From NCBI GenBank assembly GCA_032716605.1, contig CM064572.1, forward strand, positions 45,000,563 to 45,064,562: a stretch of 64,000 nt of DNA. Reading direction: 5' to 3'. The translations under genes and the position numbers were made by a program. The notes under the pieces were generated by a model. It saw only the letters and a list, made by a program, of their open reading frames with translations. It did no database searches and was not told where the DNA came from. Below are positions 45,200 through 57,595 of this stretch, piece after piece (the first letter of the stretch is position 1; each line of letters starts with the position of its first letter). This stretch comes from Paralithodes platypus (Eukaryota > Arthropoda > Malacostraca > Decapoda > Lithodidae).

Positions 45200-45610
45200 A
45201 ATAAAATTCTATTTTGTATTAATTTCACCACAACACCAAACACCTCCAATGAAATTAATGAAAGCATATATGTGATCCACCAGGATTCGAACCCGGGTTA
45301 TCACACACAGATTTTTAGACACCTTAACCATTACACCACCAAGACAGTTAAAGGTTTATGCACACGCCTACGACTTATTATCCATTCTCGAATACTATAT
45401 ATTAATCTAATCATGTTCATATTCGTACCGCATTATGGTAGCCTAATCTTTAAGTGAGAGGAAAGAATATTCATGGGGCACAGCTCATATACTGTAGAAC
45501 GGCCTCGCTACGAAAGATCCCTGAACCTACTGAAAATCTATTTTTGTATTAATTTCACCACAACACCACACCTCCAATTAAATTAATGAAAGTATATAAT
45601 GTGATCCACC
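45200..45610 (-). mobile_element. tRNA-derived SINE copies in tandem (right arm)
   Basis: Inverted counterpart of 42972-43390. The head is at 45273-45348 with CGAACCCGGGTTATC, and the tail repeats (CACCTCCAAT.AAATTAATG) lie at about 45240 and 45560-45610. Confidence 0.6.
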
Positions 45611-45737
45611 AACATAATAGGAGAGAGCATCAAATGTGCAGCAAATAATATTCATCATGAATAAATGCAGATAAAGATGGAGAGATAGATAATTGGCGTC
45701 AAAATACATATGCCGATAAAACACATTAAATAAGCAT

Positions 45738-45888
<151 letters not shown>

Positions 45889-46085
45889 TAATAGATATGT
45901 CCATTATGATTATGTAAATAAATGGAAAATCACAAAGACATATTATGCAAATAGGTTGATATATTATACCATAATTAATGAAGTAAACACGAATAAATAA
46001 TGTAAATATAAGAGTTATACAAAAATACATAGTAAATCCTGGAAACTATAATGAGCTTGTACCTGTCCCCTCTGCTGAAATATGA

Positions 46086-46448
46086 AGGGGGGATGGGTCG
46101 CATTTATTTGCTCTTTTATAATATGCGTATAATGTTTGTAGTTTCCTCCCTAGACCTCCATCAAACTTTAAAAAAAAACATCCATTAGATCCCCCTTCTA
46201 GATGAATTTGTACATTTTTCGGTAGAAACATTTCCCTGCCGGTTCTTCCAAATTTCCAGGCTCACTATCGTTCGCCAGGGATAAAATGTACACCTAAAAC
46301 ACACGAAAGGTCTAAATATTGACAAAGAAATGGGGTGAAAGATCTTAAAATAGACAAACTAATTGGGCAAATATCTTCAAATCTCAAAACTAATGGGGCT
46401 AAACATAAGGAAGAAGGGGGACCAGAAGAACGGCCCATCTCCCCTTAA
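46086..46448 (-). mobile_element. TTAA-MITE copy 9 (right arm)
   Basis: Counterpart of copy 7. Begins AAGGGGGGATGGGTCG and ends CATCTCCCCTTAA. It shares the same internal deletion (GGTTCTTCC directly next to CCCTGCC), confirming common descent of the arms. Confidence 0.87.
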
Positions 46449-46479
46449 TTAACTCACTAATAAACATTGCAGGATGGTA

Positions 46480-46620
46480 TATGTGTGTGTGTGTGTGTGT
46501 GTTATTGTGTGTGAGTGAGTGTGTGTGTTTGTCAGGGATTATTGGCTTTGTAATCTATCCTCATAATTATCAGTATGTATCTCTCTCTCTCTCTCTCTCG
46601 ATATATATATATATCTTTTT
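46480..46620. repeat. (GT)n, (CT)n, (AT)n tracts at LINE tail
   Basis: GT-rich about 46481-46535, CT 46580-46599, AT 46600-46613, then the poly(T) that is the LINE tail on the minus strand. Confidence 0.93.
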
Positions 46621-46853
46621 TTCTATGTGAATGAGGGAGACAAAAGGCATAACTGCCTGCAGTGAGTGCCTCCCCCAGATTTCGAAGAGTGACAGGGCCA
46701 AAAGCAAGGGACGAACGAGCTAAAATGCCTGGACATATGGAGTTTGAAGCAATTTAAGTCATAGGAAGAGGGAAAGACTGATTCTGGGAGAGAGTTCCAG
46801 AGCTCAGCAATTGAATAGAAGAAAGTCTGAGAATAGCGTTTCACTCTTGGTTT
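46608..46853 (-). pseudogene. 3' end of jockey-like LINE, split by element B
   Basis: The minus strand reads RYSQTFFYSIAELWNSLPES, VFPSSYDLNCFKLHMSRHF, then a stop and A-tail. The frame continues that at 64000-63421 on the other side of element B once one GTTT copy is discounted. This is the C-terminal tail of the LINE ORF2. Confidence 0.9.
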
Positions 46854-47101
46854 TGTGACGTCTACCAGCGTTGGCAGAATCGCCTCTCGTTAGCCACTAG
46901 CGCTCGCCAGGGACATCGAAATGGGCTACAGATATCAGAGAATGTTGTTCTTTCTTTACTAGTAATCGTATTGTCACAGACAGTCCAGTGGTGGTCTTTG
47001 TTTTCGTCTGTGACAATGGGTTATATTTGATATCAATAGTAGTGATGATAGTACCAGCTGGGGAATGAGAGAGACTTTCAGAGCGAGATGGTAGTGAGTG
47101 T
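46854..47101 (+). repeat. 5' LTR B, first part
   Basis: 248 bp equal to 61649-61896 of the 3' LTR. It ends GTGAGTGT, whose last four bases are the element A target duplication. Confidence 0.93.
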
Positions 47102-48918
47102 TGTGACGTTAACCACTCCGTTAGAACTGCATGGCTTGTCCTACAGTGACTCGCTAGGATTGCCAGGGCAGTGGATGTGGCTACAGTTGGTGTATTGTTG
47201 TGTGCTTTATTTCATATGAAAGCTCGTGTCATGGGTAGTCCAGAAAGGCTCTTTGTTTTCACCCATGTCTAGGCTTTATATATTTAATTGCAAAGTATAT
47301 GTTTTATCATTAAGTAGTAATGATAGGAGTTGAGAGAGAGAGAGAGAGAGAGTAGAACAGAGTGTGGGGAGGTGCGCAGTGTTTTGCTATACTCGATGAT
47401 GTCATAGCTGGCTGGCCTCGTGGGGATTCGTTGGAGGAGTTTATTACCATGCTTGGTGATGTCATGTTTAGCTAGCTTCTTTAGCATTGGCTAGAGGACT
47501 TGTTACCGCTTTTCTACGCGGTTCGAGCTAGTGCTAGTATATATACAGCTCCCTCGCTACTTTCTCCCTCAGATCTGGTTTCTAGAACGCATCCCTCTTA
47601 TCCCTTTGATACCTGTCTCCCTCACTGCACCTGAGAACCTTTTCCTCTGCCTATCTCTCTCATTTTCCATATCTTTCACCACCTTTTATTAATATTATAC
47701 CCCCTCTGGTTAACTCTGCATAATCAGTTTCATGCTGGCCAGTTGTATTGTGCATTAAGGTCTTATATAACCCATGTATGTTAGTTGTTAAGATAAGTTG
47801 ATCACGAAGCATTGGTTGGCATTCATATTGTTCAGTACCGCTTCCTATAATTATTAGTGTTCTGCTGGATTAGATAATGCTAGACTAGGAGTCTGATACT
47901 ATAAGGTATTGTTTCCGATGGGTGCTGGCTTTAGTTAAAAGCTGCACGACATACCTGAGAACTGGAGTTGATTGGGTAAATTCTAGTCTGTGTGCCATTG
48001 AGAGTAGAGCATGCACGAATGAGGGATTTTTGCCTATACCATTCTGCACTGTTCTAAGCTCGTTGTTTGTCTTTGAGGTACGCCGGGAGAACGCTTAATA
48101 CTTCGGTATAAAGGTTTCTCAAGAGAGCTACCCTTCACTCTAACGTAATACTTGACGCACAGACTTGAGATTTGCACTAGGCTATGCGGAATGCCATGCA
48201 CACCAGTATCTTGTATCATGGACTCTAGTTAGACTTTATCAGTCACAGTAGACATTAAGTATATTAAACCAATTACTCTTTTTATGCATACCCGTTTATT
48301 ATTACACAAGCATTTCGCAGCCTAGTTTGATGTATTGAGACACAAACGACTTAGGCTCTTTTTGTTGATAAGAATACTGCATTGTCGTGGCGATTATTAT
48401 TATTGTTGTGGCGTTTAGGATATTCTTGGCTCCGACAGCAATTTATCTCCTGCCTTTTTGTGTGTATAGCCTGCACGAGCATTGTTCCGCTGCCTCCCTT
48501 TTTGGGTTCCATTTCCGATTCGAGCATCTTGATAGCATCTAACATTTAAAGAAGATTCCTTGTTGGTGTTGAAGGACTTTAGTGCACTTTCTTTCATGCA
48601 GGAGTGCCTGACATTTATTGATTAAAGTAACGTAACCTGTAACTTCTCTTACAACCTTACTGTGCATACCATAACCAAGCACCTTCGGTTATAGGTAGTA
48701 ATAGGCTGTTTTCACATAACTTTAAGCCTAGAGTAGACGCACATTTATTGAGAGTTTAATAACCTATTATTGCATATAGAACTCTGGAGAGTATTTGTGT
48801 TCTTTGTTCACTGGGAATATACATCAGAGGTTGGATCTAGCGCTTTCCGTTGTAGCATTTATGCCATTACTAGTCCAATGAATAAGAACCCTGATATATT
48901 TAAACCTCAGTCGTAACA
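47102..48918 (+). repeat. 5' LTR of element A
   Basis: 1,817 bp, TGTGACGTTAACC to GTCGTAACA. A likely core promoter is CTAGTATATATACAGC near 47535. AA plus TGGCGACCTT (48921 on) is the primer-binding site. ORFs inside are unconserved by frame and not counted. Confidence 0.93.
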
Positions 48919-49135
48919 AATGGCGACCTTACCTAGGATTTGGTGAACCTACATTTATTGGCAGGGAACATTTGTTGTTTTGGGGAATATTTTGCGGGGA
49001 TCAGCAAGAATAATTTTGTTTTGCAACATAGTATAGCCCTTGAGTATTTCCGAGAATTTTTGTGTGTATATTGAGGTATAAGAGTTTGGGGTGCTTCTTT
49101 TCTGAATATTGAGGTGGGAAATTTTTGTGAGCATC

Positions 49136-50531
49136 ATGTCTTATACCGGATCAGAGGAGAATGGAGACACAGTACGTAATGTCGAAACTGAGGAACAGCA
49201 GTATGATGAAATGGTTAATCAGGTGAACTGTGAGGAGGATGCTAGGATATTTTTGCAATGGCCTGTTACTGCCGAGCGGTTGGAGGGTATGGATCAGTAC
49301 GGTCTTCAATGCCTGGCCACAGCTATCGGTCATGCGGGTACTAGCAGCATGACCAGGGATAACTTGATAACGTGTGTACTGGGCAGGGTGACTGGTGAGC
49401 GAGATGGGTTGAGTGCTCAGAGCCCTTCGGCCATGCTTCCCCTACACTCGACTCCCATCCATCCCAGTAGTTTGCCGACCCCGAGTACGCGTCCACAGTT
49501 GGGTGGTGACTGGCAGGGTGGGTTGCCCCTGGGGGGACCACCGGTAATTTCAAACATTGTAGCACCTTCACCTCCTCAAGGGTTAACTCCAGAATTATTG
49601 TATCAGCTCAAATTAGCTAAGATCGAAGAGAGAAAGGCTATCAGGGTATGTGAGCTTCAGCTTCAGAATCAGCAGCAAATAGAATTAGCCAAGATAGAAG
49701 AGAGGAAAAGTCACCAGCACATAGAGCTAGCAAAAATCCAAGCTGATTTAGAGTCGACTAGGTACTGTGCCGACAGGGACGTAGAGAAGTCGCGGGTAGA
49801 GGCAACGGGACAGCGACTTGGGGCTGGTAACCGTGCTCATGATCAATCTCTCTCGCACTTATTGAAACTGGTTCCGGTGTTTGATGAGAGTGGTGTAACA
49901 GAATTTTTCGCACGCTTTGAGAAGAAGTGCCAGGAACACCAGTGGCCAGAGAATAAATGGGCAGCACTTGTATCCTCTAGATTAATAGGAAGGGTCTTAA
50001 AGCCTACGATGCGTTACCTTTGGAGTCATGTATTGTGTATGAGGATCTCAAGGAGGCTGTCCTGAGGGCTTACGAACTGCAACCAGAAACGTACCGTTTG
50101 AAGTTCGGGGTGTAACTAAGGGAAGAGATAGCACCTTTTTGGAACACGCCCGGGACTTGTCTGATGCTATGGGGAACTGGCTCCGATCTGAGAGGGTAAC
50201 AACATTTGATGGACTTAAGCAGTTAATGATGTTGGAGCAGTTCTTTAACAGCACGGGCGGTGATCCAAATTTGAACTTAAAGGAAAAAAACCCAAGAACT
50301 CTAGTCGAAGCAGCAGAAATGGCTGATCGACGGCTGTCGTTCATTCGGGGTTGCGGGTCCTCACAGAAGTACGATGCAAGTGCTAGGGACCGTTATCCTC
50401 CCCCTCCCCATAGCAATGACACATTTAAACAAAAGAGCAATGAAACTAAAACTTAATCCAAACCTAACACCACGCCATATGAGAAAAGTCAAGGGCCTTT
50501 TACATCACAGTATAGGCCAAAACCGAAATTT
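49136..50531 (+). pseudogene. Element A gag
   Basis: Begins MSYTGSEENGDTVRNVETEE. Residues ~145-215 form a coiled coil with repeated ELAKIEERK. The SCAN-like capsid follows: SLSHLLKLVPVFDESGVTEF, FARFEKKCQEHQWPENKWAA, then LRAYELQPETYRLKF. A one-base deletion near 49990 (AATAGGAAGG where the left arm has AATAGGCAAGG) and another near 50108 break the frame, and a TAA at 50454-50456 replaces a Glu codon present in the left arm. The protein would form the particle. It flows into pol in the parent frame. Confidence 0.9.
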
Positions 50532-52586
50532 ATGTGTTTTAAGTGCCACCAGGAGGGTCATAAAGCAAATAAGTGCCCTAGTCGACCTCCTCCGGCAGCC
50601 GTGTCTTTTGCTCACGGCATTGGAGTGTTCAAGAGGACATCGGAGTTTGTTAGAGGCATTGCTTCCGAGGTAAATACACTGCCAGTGCAGAAAGATCCGG
50701 AAGGCTTTTTCCCTGTCCGTGATGGCTTTAGTGACCACAGGGGACTCGGTTGTGTGGAGTGGGGGGGTAGAAGACATGAGGTGAGAATTTTGAATGACAC
50801 TGGGGCATCGCAAACATTGTTGAGGAATTTCACTGGTAAACCTGTAAATACGGCGCGGGTGGTTGTGGTTCAGGGGGTTAATGCAACAAGGCCATACCCG
50901 CTTGTAAGAATGAAGATAGAACTTGATGGTCTGACTCGGGACCTGGATGTAGGAATTGTGGAGAAGTTACCTGTTGGGGGCGTCGACCTCCTTCTCGGCA
51001 ACGACTTTGCGGGGCCTACTTCTGAGGCTCCACCCTTGGTCGTTGCCGAGAAGCCGGCCGACGTGAGTAGGGAGGAGCAGGAGTGGGTTGAGAAGTATCC
51101 GGTGCAACCTATGGCGTGTGTTGTCACCAGATCTCTTGCATCCAGGGAGTCACATTCTGGTCAACAGTCTTTAGACAAGCGGAGGAAAGGTACCGAGAAG
51201 GGGTTGGAAGTTGATGCGGTTGAGAGTTTAGTATCAGCGGACATTCTCGGGGACTCATTATTAGGACCGATTTTCGAGTCTGGAGAAGACCCATTAACTG
51301 TTAGTAAGAAGGCAGAGAATGGGCTTAAAAAGACGAAGAGACAGCAACGATACACAGAGAGAGAGCAACGGGAGGCTAAATTCAGTGTAGGAGGGGGGCA
51401 TGAGTTGTTTCGCAAACACTTAGATAAGCTTGCTCCTTCGGACATTCGTAAATTGCACTTAGAAGACCCGGAGGTTCTTGAATGTGGTACCGGTGCTGTC
51501 GAGTTGAAGGAGGACAGTGATGCACAGTCGGGAGATTTTTACAAGTATCCCCTGACCATCATGGAGGTAGCAACAAGGTACCCTGACGCATACCCTATGA
51601 GAAATGGGTCAACGAAGACGGTGGTCCGAAACTTGCTAGTGTATTTTTCCCGGTATGGTTACCCGCAGGTAATTCAGTCAGACCAAGGATCCAACTTCAC
51701 TTCTGGCCTCTTTGTTCAAGCAGTGCCGCAGCATGGGATTGTTACGGTTGTGTCATCTGCGTATCAACCAGAGAGCCAGGGTGTGTTAGAGCGATGGCAC
51801 TCAGCCTTGGAATCTGTGCTTCGTTATTGTTGCTTTGAGAGTGGGAAAGGTTGGGATCTTGGCCTGCCTTATGTTTTATTTGCTGCATGGGAGGTACCTG
51901 GGGAAAGTTTGGGATTCAGCCTTAATGAGCTCGTCTTTGGACACCGTGTCAGAGGGCCTCTCCATATGGTTAACGAAATATGGCGGGGTGCAGAAAAACC
52001 TTGTTCTATGCTCAAGTATGTCCTCGACAGTCGAGAACGGATGTTGCGCAGTCTGGAGTTGGCTGGCCGTAATTCGACTAGCTCTCAGGCCCTCATGAAG
52101 GACAGGTACGATCTCCAGGTTAAACTCAGGGAGTTTCACGTGGGTCAGGAGGTGTTGATTCTACTGCCCCTTGTAGGTCATCCCTTATCCGCGAAGTACA
52201 CTGGTTCTTATAGGGTGGGTGAGAGGCTATCGGACCTGGATTGCTTGGTGGCCGCTCCAGACAGACGTATGCGCAATCAGTTATGTAACGTTAATCTCAT
52301 GAAGGAGTATGTGAGGCACCCCCCTGAGCCTCTCACTGTGCCTGTGATGACGTTTAGCAGTCAAGGTGGAGAAGGAGAACGGGACAGTCAAGCTCAGGTG
52401 GAGGATAACTGGAAGGATAAGAAAGTCAAATGGGCGCCTGAGTGTGAGAAGGCGTTTAGAGTAGTAAAACACCTGTTGTGCACTCACCCGATCCTCAGGG
52501 CCCCTGACTTTAGCCTACCTTTCCAACTAGCAACGGATGCTAGTGTTGTGGGGGCTGGTGCCGTCTTTGTGAAAAAAGGACGATGA
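50532..52586 (+). pseudogene. Element A pol: knuckle, protease, integrase, RNase H start
   Basis: A 685-codon open frame. CFKCHQEGHKANKC (50535 on) is the zinc knuckle. DTGASQTLLRNF (Asp codon 50796) is the aspartic protease, with DLLLGNDF as its end. The integrase core follows at about 51535-52150: YPLTIMEVATRYPDAYP, SDQGSNF (Asp 51681) and VLERWH (Glu 51789), spaced D-x35-E. The HHCC domain and first Asp are missing, lost at a joint near 51530. After the integrase tail (NVNLMKEYVRHPPEP) the frame jumps at about 52405 to KWAPECEKAFRVVKHLL and LATDASVVGAGAVF, the RT end and RNase H start. The RT fingers and palm are absent. Confidence 0.9.
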
Positions 52587-52905
52587 TGGGCTGGAGCATC
52601 CTGTTAGTTTCTGCTCGGAGAAGTTCAATTCGGCCCAGGGGAGCTGCTCTGTTGTCGAGGAGGAGCTGCTGGCGGTTGTGCTTGCGCTGGGGCATTTCGG
52701 GGTCTATGTTGCAGCCTATGGTCCGGTCGTTGTAGTTTACCCAGATCATCACCCTCTCAAGTTCTTGGACCAGTTTCACAATCGGAATATGAAGCTGACC
52801 AGGTGGTCACTAAGGTTACTGGTATATAACCTGGACATACGCCATATTGCAGGTTGTGACAACGTGATTGCAGATTGTCTTTCGAGGGTAGATGATCCTG
52901 GGTAG
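52586..52905 (+). pseudogene. Element A RNase H C-terminal part
   Basis: Continues in another frame: HPVSFCSEKFN, VVEEELLAVVLALGHFGVYV, YPDHHPLKFLDQF, YNLDIRHIAGCDNVIADCLS. This is the normal RNase H end of gypsy-group pol, here the last domain before the PPT, with no integrase after it. A one-base shift near 52580 (run of A) breaks the frame. 52906-53367 is non-coding leader to the PPT. Confidence 0.88.
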
Positions 52906-53377
52906 ATTGACACTCGGGTAGCCTCCTGCTCTAGTTTGAATAGTATTTTGCGCTTGGTGCTTGTTGGCTCGCGGTTGTAGCCCAGCGTATTGGGTCGTAA
53001 AGCAGGAGTTGAGCGTTTGGTATAGAAGAAAAAACTAGGCTTGCCCCTATAGTGCAGCCGAAATAAACAAATTAAAAACATAAAAATCATATAAAAACTC
53101 TTTCTTTGATAGTTGAATTTTTTCATTATGTTATAGCAGTAATTCTGAGTTGCACTCCTCTCAGAATGCTGGGCTAGAGAAGCTCGCTCTTGAGGAGCAT
53201 AAGTACATATGTTTTAACCTATTGTGTTGGGGAAGGTTATAATTTTGTAAAATGTTTTGTTGAGAACTGTGCCAGATATTTTACTGCCGCTGGGTGATGG
53301 GAAGTAGAGATATAGCATGGGTTCTAACAATCAGATTTTTGTGAGCCTTGGGCCTCTGAGAAAAATCTTGGGGGGGG

Positions 53378-55736
53378 TGTGACGTTAACCACTCCGTTAG
53401 AACCACATGGCTTGTCCTACAGTGACTCGCTAGGATCGCCAGGGCAGTGGATGTGGCTACAGTTGGTGTATTGTTGTGTGCTTTATTTCATATGAAAGCT
53501 CGTGTCATGGGCAGTCCAGAAAGGCTCTTTGTTTTCACCCATGTCTAGGCTTTATATATTTAATTGCAAAGTATATGTTTTATCATTAAGTAGTAATGAT
53601 AGGAGTTGAGAGAGAGAGAGAGTAGAACAGAGTGTGGGGAGGCGTGCAGTGTTTTGCTATACTCGATGACGTCATAGCTGGCTGGCCTCGTGGGGATTCG
53701 TTGGAGGAGTTTTTTACCATGCTTGGTGATGTCATGTTTAGCTAGCTTCTTTAGCATTGGCTAGACGACTTGTTACCGCTTTTCTATGCGGTTCGAGCTA
53801 GTGCTAGTATATATATAGCTCCCTCGCTACTCTCTCCCTCAGATCTGGTTTCTAGAATGCATCCCTCTTATCCCTTTGATACCTGTCTCCCTTACTGAAC
53901 CTGAGAACCTTTTCCTCTGCCTATCTCTCTCATTTTCCATATCTTTCACCACCTTTTATTAATATTATACCCCCTCTGGTTAACTCTGCATAATCAGTTT
54001 CATGCTGGCCAGTTGTATTGTGTGTTAAGGTCTGATATAGCCTATGTATGTTAGTTGTTAAGATAAGTGGATCACGAAGCATTGGTTGGCATTCATATTG
54101 TTCAGTACCGCTTCCTATAATTATTAGTGTTCTGCTGGATTAGATAATGCTACACTAGGAGTCTGATACTATAAGGTATTGTTTCCGATGGGTGCTGGCT
54201 TTAGTTAAAAGCTGCACGACATACCTGAGAACTGGAGTTGATTGGGTAAATTCTAGTCTGTGTGCCATTGAGAGAAGAGCATGCACGTATGAGGGCTTTT
54301 TGCCTATACTATTCAGCACTGTTCTAAGCTCGTTGTTTGTCTTTGAGGTACGCCAGGAGAACGCTTAATACTTCGGTATTAAGGTTTCTCAAGAGAGCTA
54401 CCCTTCACTCTAACGTAATACTTGACGCACAGACTTGAGATTTGCACTAGGCTATGCGGAATGCATGCGCACCAGTATTTCGTATCATGGACTCTTGCTA
54501 GACTTTATCAGTCACAGTAGACATTAAGTATATTAAACCAATTACTCTTTTTATGCATACCCGTTTATGATTACACAAGCATTTCGCAGCCTAGTTTGAT
54601 GTATTGAGACACAAACGACTTAGGCTCTTTTTGTTGATAGGAATACTGCATTGTCGTGGCGATTATTATTATTGTTGTGGCGTTTAGGATATTCTTGGCT
54701 CCGACTGCATTATATCTCCTGCCTTTTTGTGTGCATAGCCTGCACGAGCATTGGTCCGCTGCCTGCCTTTTTGGGTTCCATTTCCGATTCGAGCATCTTG
54801 ATAGCATCTAACATTTAAAGAAGATTCCTTGTTGGTGTTGAAGGACTTTAGTGCACTTTCTTTCATGCAGGAGTGCCTGACATTTATTGATTAAAGTAAC
54901 GTAAGCTGTAACTTCTCTTACCACCTTACTTTGCATACCATAACCAAGCACCTTCGGTTATAGGTAGTAATAGGCTGTTTTCACATAACTTTAAGCCTAG
55001 AGTAGACGCACATTGAGTCGTGGTGGAGTGGGCTTGCCACTGGCCTGGTAATCCAAAGGTCCCGGGTTCAAATTCCGATGTATCAATGGGAAGATATTAT
55101 TGGGATGGAATTTGTGCTGTACCTAGTATCAGTGCATTACCACAAGCCCACCGAAACGTCAATAAAATACCCTCATTGTTCCCTGATTAAATAGCACTGT
55201 ATGAATATTACCATATTTAAAATATGCTATAGGGGTGCAATGCCTGGTGAGTTATCTGCTCAACAGGTGGCGTTGTGTGTGTGTAAGTGTGAGAGTCCGA
55301 GTGTACGGGGTGAGGCAGTGAAGCACGGGAACGAGGTGGCTTCAGAGATGGGGTCGTTTCGGGCCATGAGTGAGCACCGTGCCTCATGTGAAGGCAAGAT
55401 GGCAGGTGCTCGTTGTACTCTACGTGCTTAATCACATGTCTCACTCCCTAGACTGGAACAAGACCTCACGGGCTTCACTGTTCATTGTAAAGCGGTGAAT
55501 GTTAAGGCTCTCAGCCTATGCCCTACAGGAAGTAAGTTGGAATATAGAAAAAAAAAAAAAAAAAATTGAGAGTTTAATAACCTACTATTGCATATAGAAC
55601 TCTGGAGAGTATTTGTGTTCTTTGTTCAATGGGAATATACATCAGAGGTTGGATCTAGCACTTTCCGTTGTAGCATTTATGCCATTACTAGTCCAATGAA
55701 TAAGAACCCTGATATATTTAAACCTCAGTCGTAACA
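53378..55736 (+). repeat. 3' LTR of element A, with SINE insertion
   Basis: TGTGACGTTAACC at 53378 to GTCGTAACA at 55736. Without the 547-bp SINE the length is close to that of the 5' LTR, and the two look nearly identical. Confidence 0.93.
55018..55564 (+). mobile_element. tRNA-derived SINE, 547 bp
   Basis: Starts TCGTGGTGGAGTGGGCTTGCC (A-box region), then GGTCCCGGGTTCAAATTCC (B box, 55058-55075), and ends in an A-run (about 55548-55564). ATTGAG flanks both sides (55012-55017 and 55565-55570). It is absent from the other LTR A copies, which read CACATTTATTGAGAG there. 547 bp is long for a SINE, and the middle has no recognised domain. Pol III would transcribe it from the A and B boxes. Confidence 0.88.
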
Positions 55737-55740
55737 GTGT

Positions 55741-57263
55741 CTGTAGGTGCGGGAGCTTCCCTGCCTCTCGCTCGCTATTGGCCGGTGTGTCTGGCTGTGT
55801 CACGTGACACCTGCTGACTTGAGACGTCTCGGCCCGTGATTGGCAGACCATCGCGCCTTCGCTCCTTTACGAGGGTCCCCAGGAGCTGTCCTCGTCAGGA
55901 CAGGCTTGGCACGTGTGCTTCTAACATCCCTTTGCATACTCTCCCCCGATCAACACTTTTATCACTGTTTCTCTCTCTCAACTTCTTCTTTTCCATTACT
56001 TCTCGCCTTTATTCAATTACTTATCCCCTTGAGTTCTGCATACGGTTTCCATAGCCGGCCCCTTGTATTGCATGCGCCATCCTCAGAGATATTTACATGT
56101 ACTTAGAATAGGTTTGAGGGTTCTTAGTTAGTATAGGTTAAGAACTCTGTGTGTCTCCATTATTGATTTAGTGTTTCTGCTCTTTTATTCAATGCTAGAC
56201 TGGTATAAGGTAACTGTAGTCGCTGTCTCCGATGTGTGTACGGTTTGCTTATACCTACACGACTTCGACCGGTCCTGTGCTAGCCTGTGTTGTCTTTTCG
56301 GTTGCGTCCTTTGCGAGTGCAGCATTGTGTGGACTGAGGGTTTTGGCCTGTACCAGTTCCACACTTTGCTGCCTCTTTGCTTGGCTTTAGAGGGTCGCCA
56401 GGATAGAACCAGATACTTGTGATCTGGATCTATCAAGAGAGCACCCTAGTCAATTAACGTAACTTAAAGGATGCAGTCTTAAGGACATCGCTTGGCTACG
56501 AGCCTGTCTTGCTCAAGCCCAGTTCCTTACCTAGAGTATCCCAGCTAGACATTATTAATCGAGTAGACACTTGTTAGTATTTAATATAAGCTCTTTGATA
56601 TGTACGCAATATTATTCACAGCATTTATTAGTCTAGGATGTTGTTGAGCCACACAACCATAGCAGACTGTTTCGTTGATGAGGAAGTACTTCTTTTAGTG
56701 TCGAGCATTGCTACCGTTGCGCATTTATAGTATTCTCGTGTCAGTTAACATTATATGTCCTATATGTTAGTGTATTCGATTTACACGTGTGGTGTCCTGC
56801 CTCCTGCCTTTATATAGTTTAAGATACGAGCATCTTATGAGCATCAGACTTTCTTCAGAAGTTTCCAGGTCTATGCTGTAGGACTATACTTCACTTTCTT
56901 TCAGATAGGAGTGAAGAGTTTATTGTTGTTTAGAGTAACTGTATTGAAGCATCTTTTTATTGTATTAAATCTTGCAGTGATTTAATTTATCTTTCCATAG
57001 ATTCCTTTTTATGCATTTTAACGTAACTTGCATCTTGTTTGTTATCAGGCTATACCAGTATCGGTTAGCCTGAAGTAGAGTACATATTTTATGCCCAGTT
57101 AAGGATACCCCGTTATCGCAGATTAACTCTGGAGGGTATAGGTGTTTTGTTCGCCGGCATATAAGTTTGAGGGTTTGGATCTAGCGTACCGTTGTTGCAT
57201 AGTGCCCTATTACTAGTCCAATCATTAAGTGCCCTTGTTTTATTCGTAGTCCCGGTCGTAACA
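55741..57263 (+). repeat. 5' LTR B, remaining part
   Basis: Resumes CTGTAGGTGCGGGAGC after the second GTGT and ends GTCGTAACA at 57263. With 46854-47101 it totals ~1,770 bp, as in the 3' LTR. Confidence 0.93.
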
Positions 57264-57400
57264 AATGGCGACCTTGCCTAGTATCTTAGTCGTCATAACA
57301 AATGGCGACCTTGCCTAGTATCTTATCTTAGTCGTCATAACAAATGGCGACCTTGCCTAGTATCTTATCTTAGTCGTCATAACAAATGGCGACCTTAGTC
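57258..57400 (+). repeat. Tandem array of LTR end plus primer-binding site
   Basis: The block TAACAAATGGCGACCTT occurs four times, at the true LTR end (57258) and near 57294, 57336 and 57378, separated by TGCCTAGTATCTTA..GTCGTCA. Each copy has an LTR-like end and a TGGCGACC primer site. The left arm has the same array (36164-36290). Confidence 0.9.
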
Positions 57401-57595
57401 TAGGATTTAGTGAACTAAGAAATAATTGCAGGATTTTTGGACATTTGTTTTTTGAGGAATATTTTGGACACGTTGGATTTTTTTTTGGCAACGTAGTATA
57501 GCACTTGAGTTGTCTTCAAGCATTTTGAGTGAATAGTGCTACATGAGAGTTTAGGTACTTTTTTTTATAAACGTTGAGGATTTCCGGGTGACACT

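Larger units (their letters stand above)
47102..55736 (+). mobile_element. Gypsy-group (Gmr1-like) LTR element A
   Basis: 8.6-kb element with LTRs 47102-48918 and 53378-55736 (the latter enlarged by a SINE), flanked by GTGT (47098-47101 and 55737-55740). The internal order is gag, CCHC knuckle, protease, integrase, RNase H. Integrase before RNase H matches Gmr1-type elements. RT is deleted, as are the integrase zinc domain and first catalytic Asp. The PPT is the G-run CTTGGGGGGGG before 53378. Confidence 0.93.

Noticed and set aside
52906..53377. An envelope gene between pol and the 3' LTR of A, or at 61300-61637 in B
   Set aside because: The intervals are under 500 bp with no long ORF, signal peptide or membrane segment.
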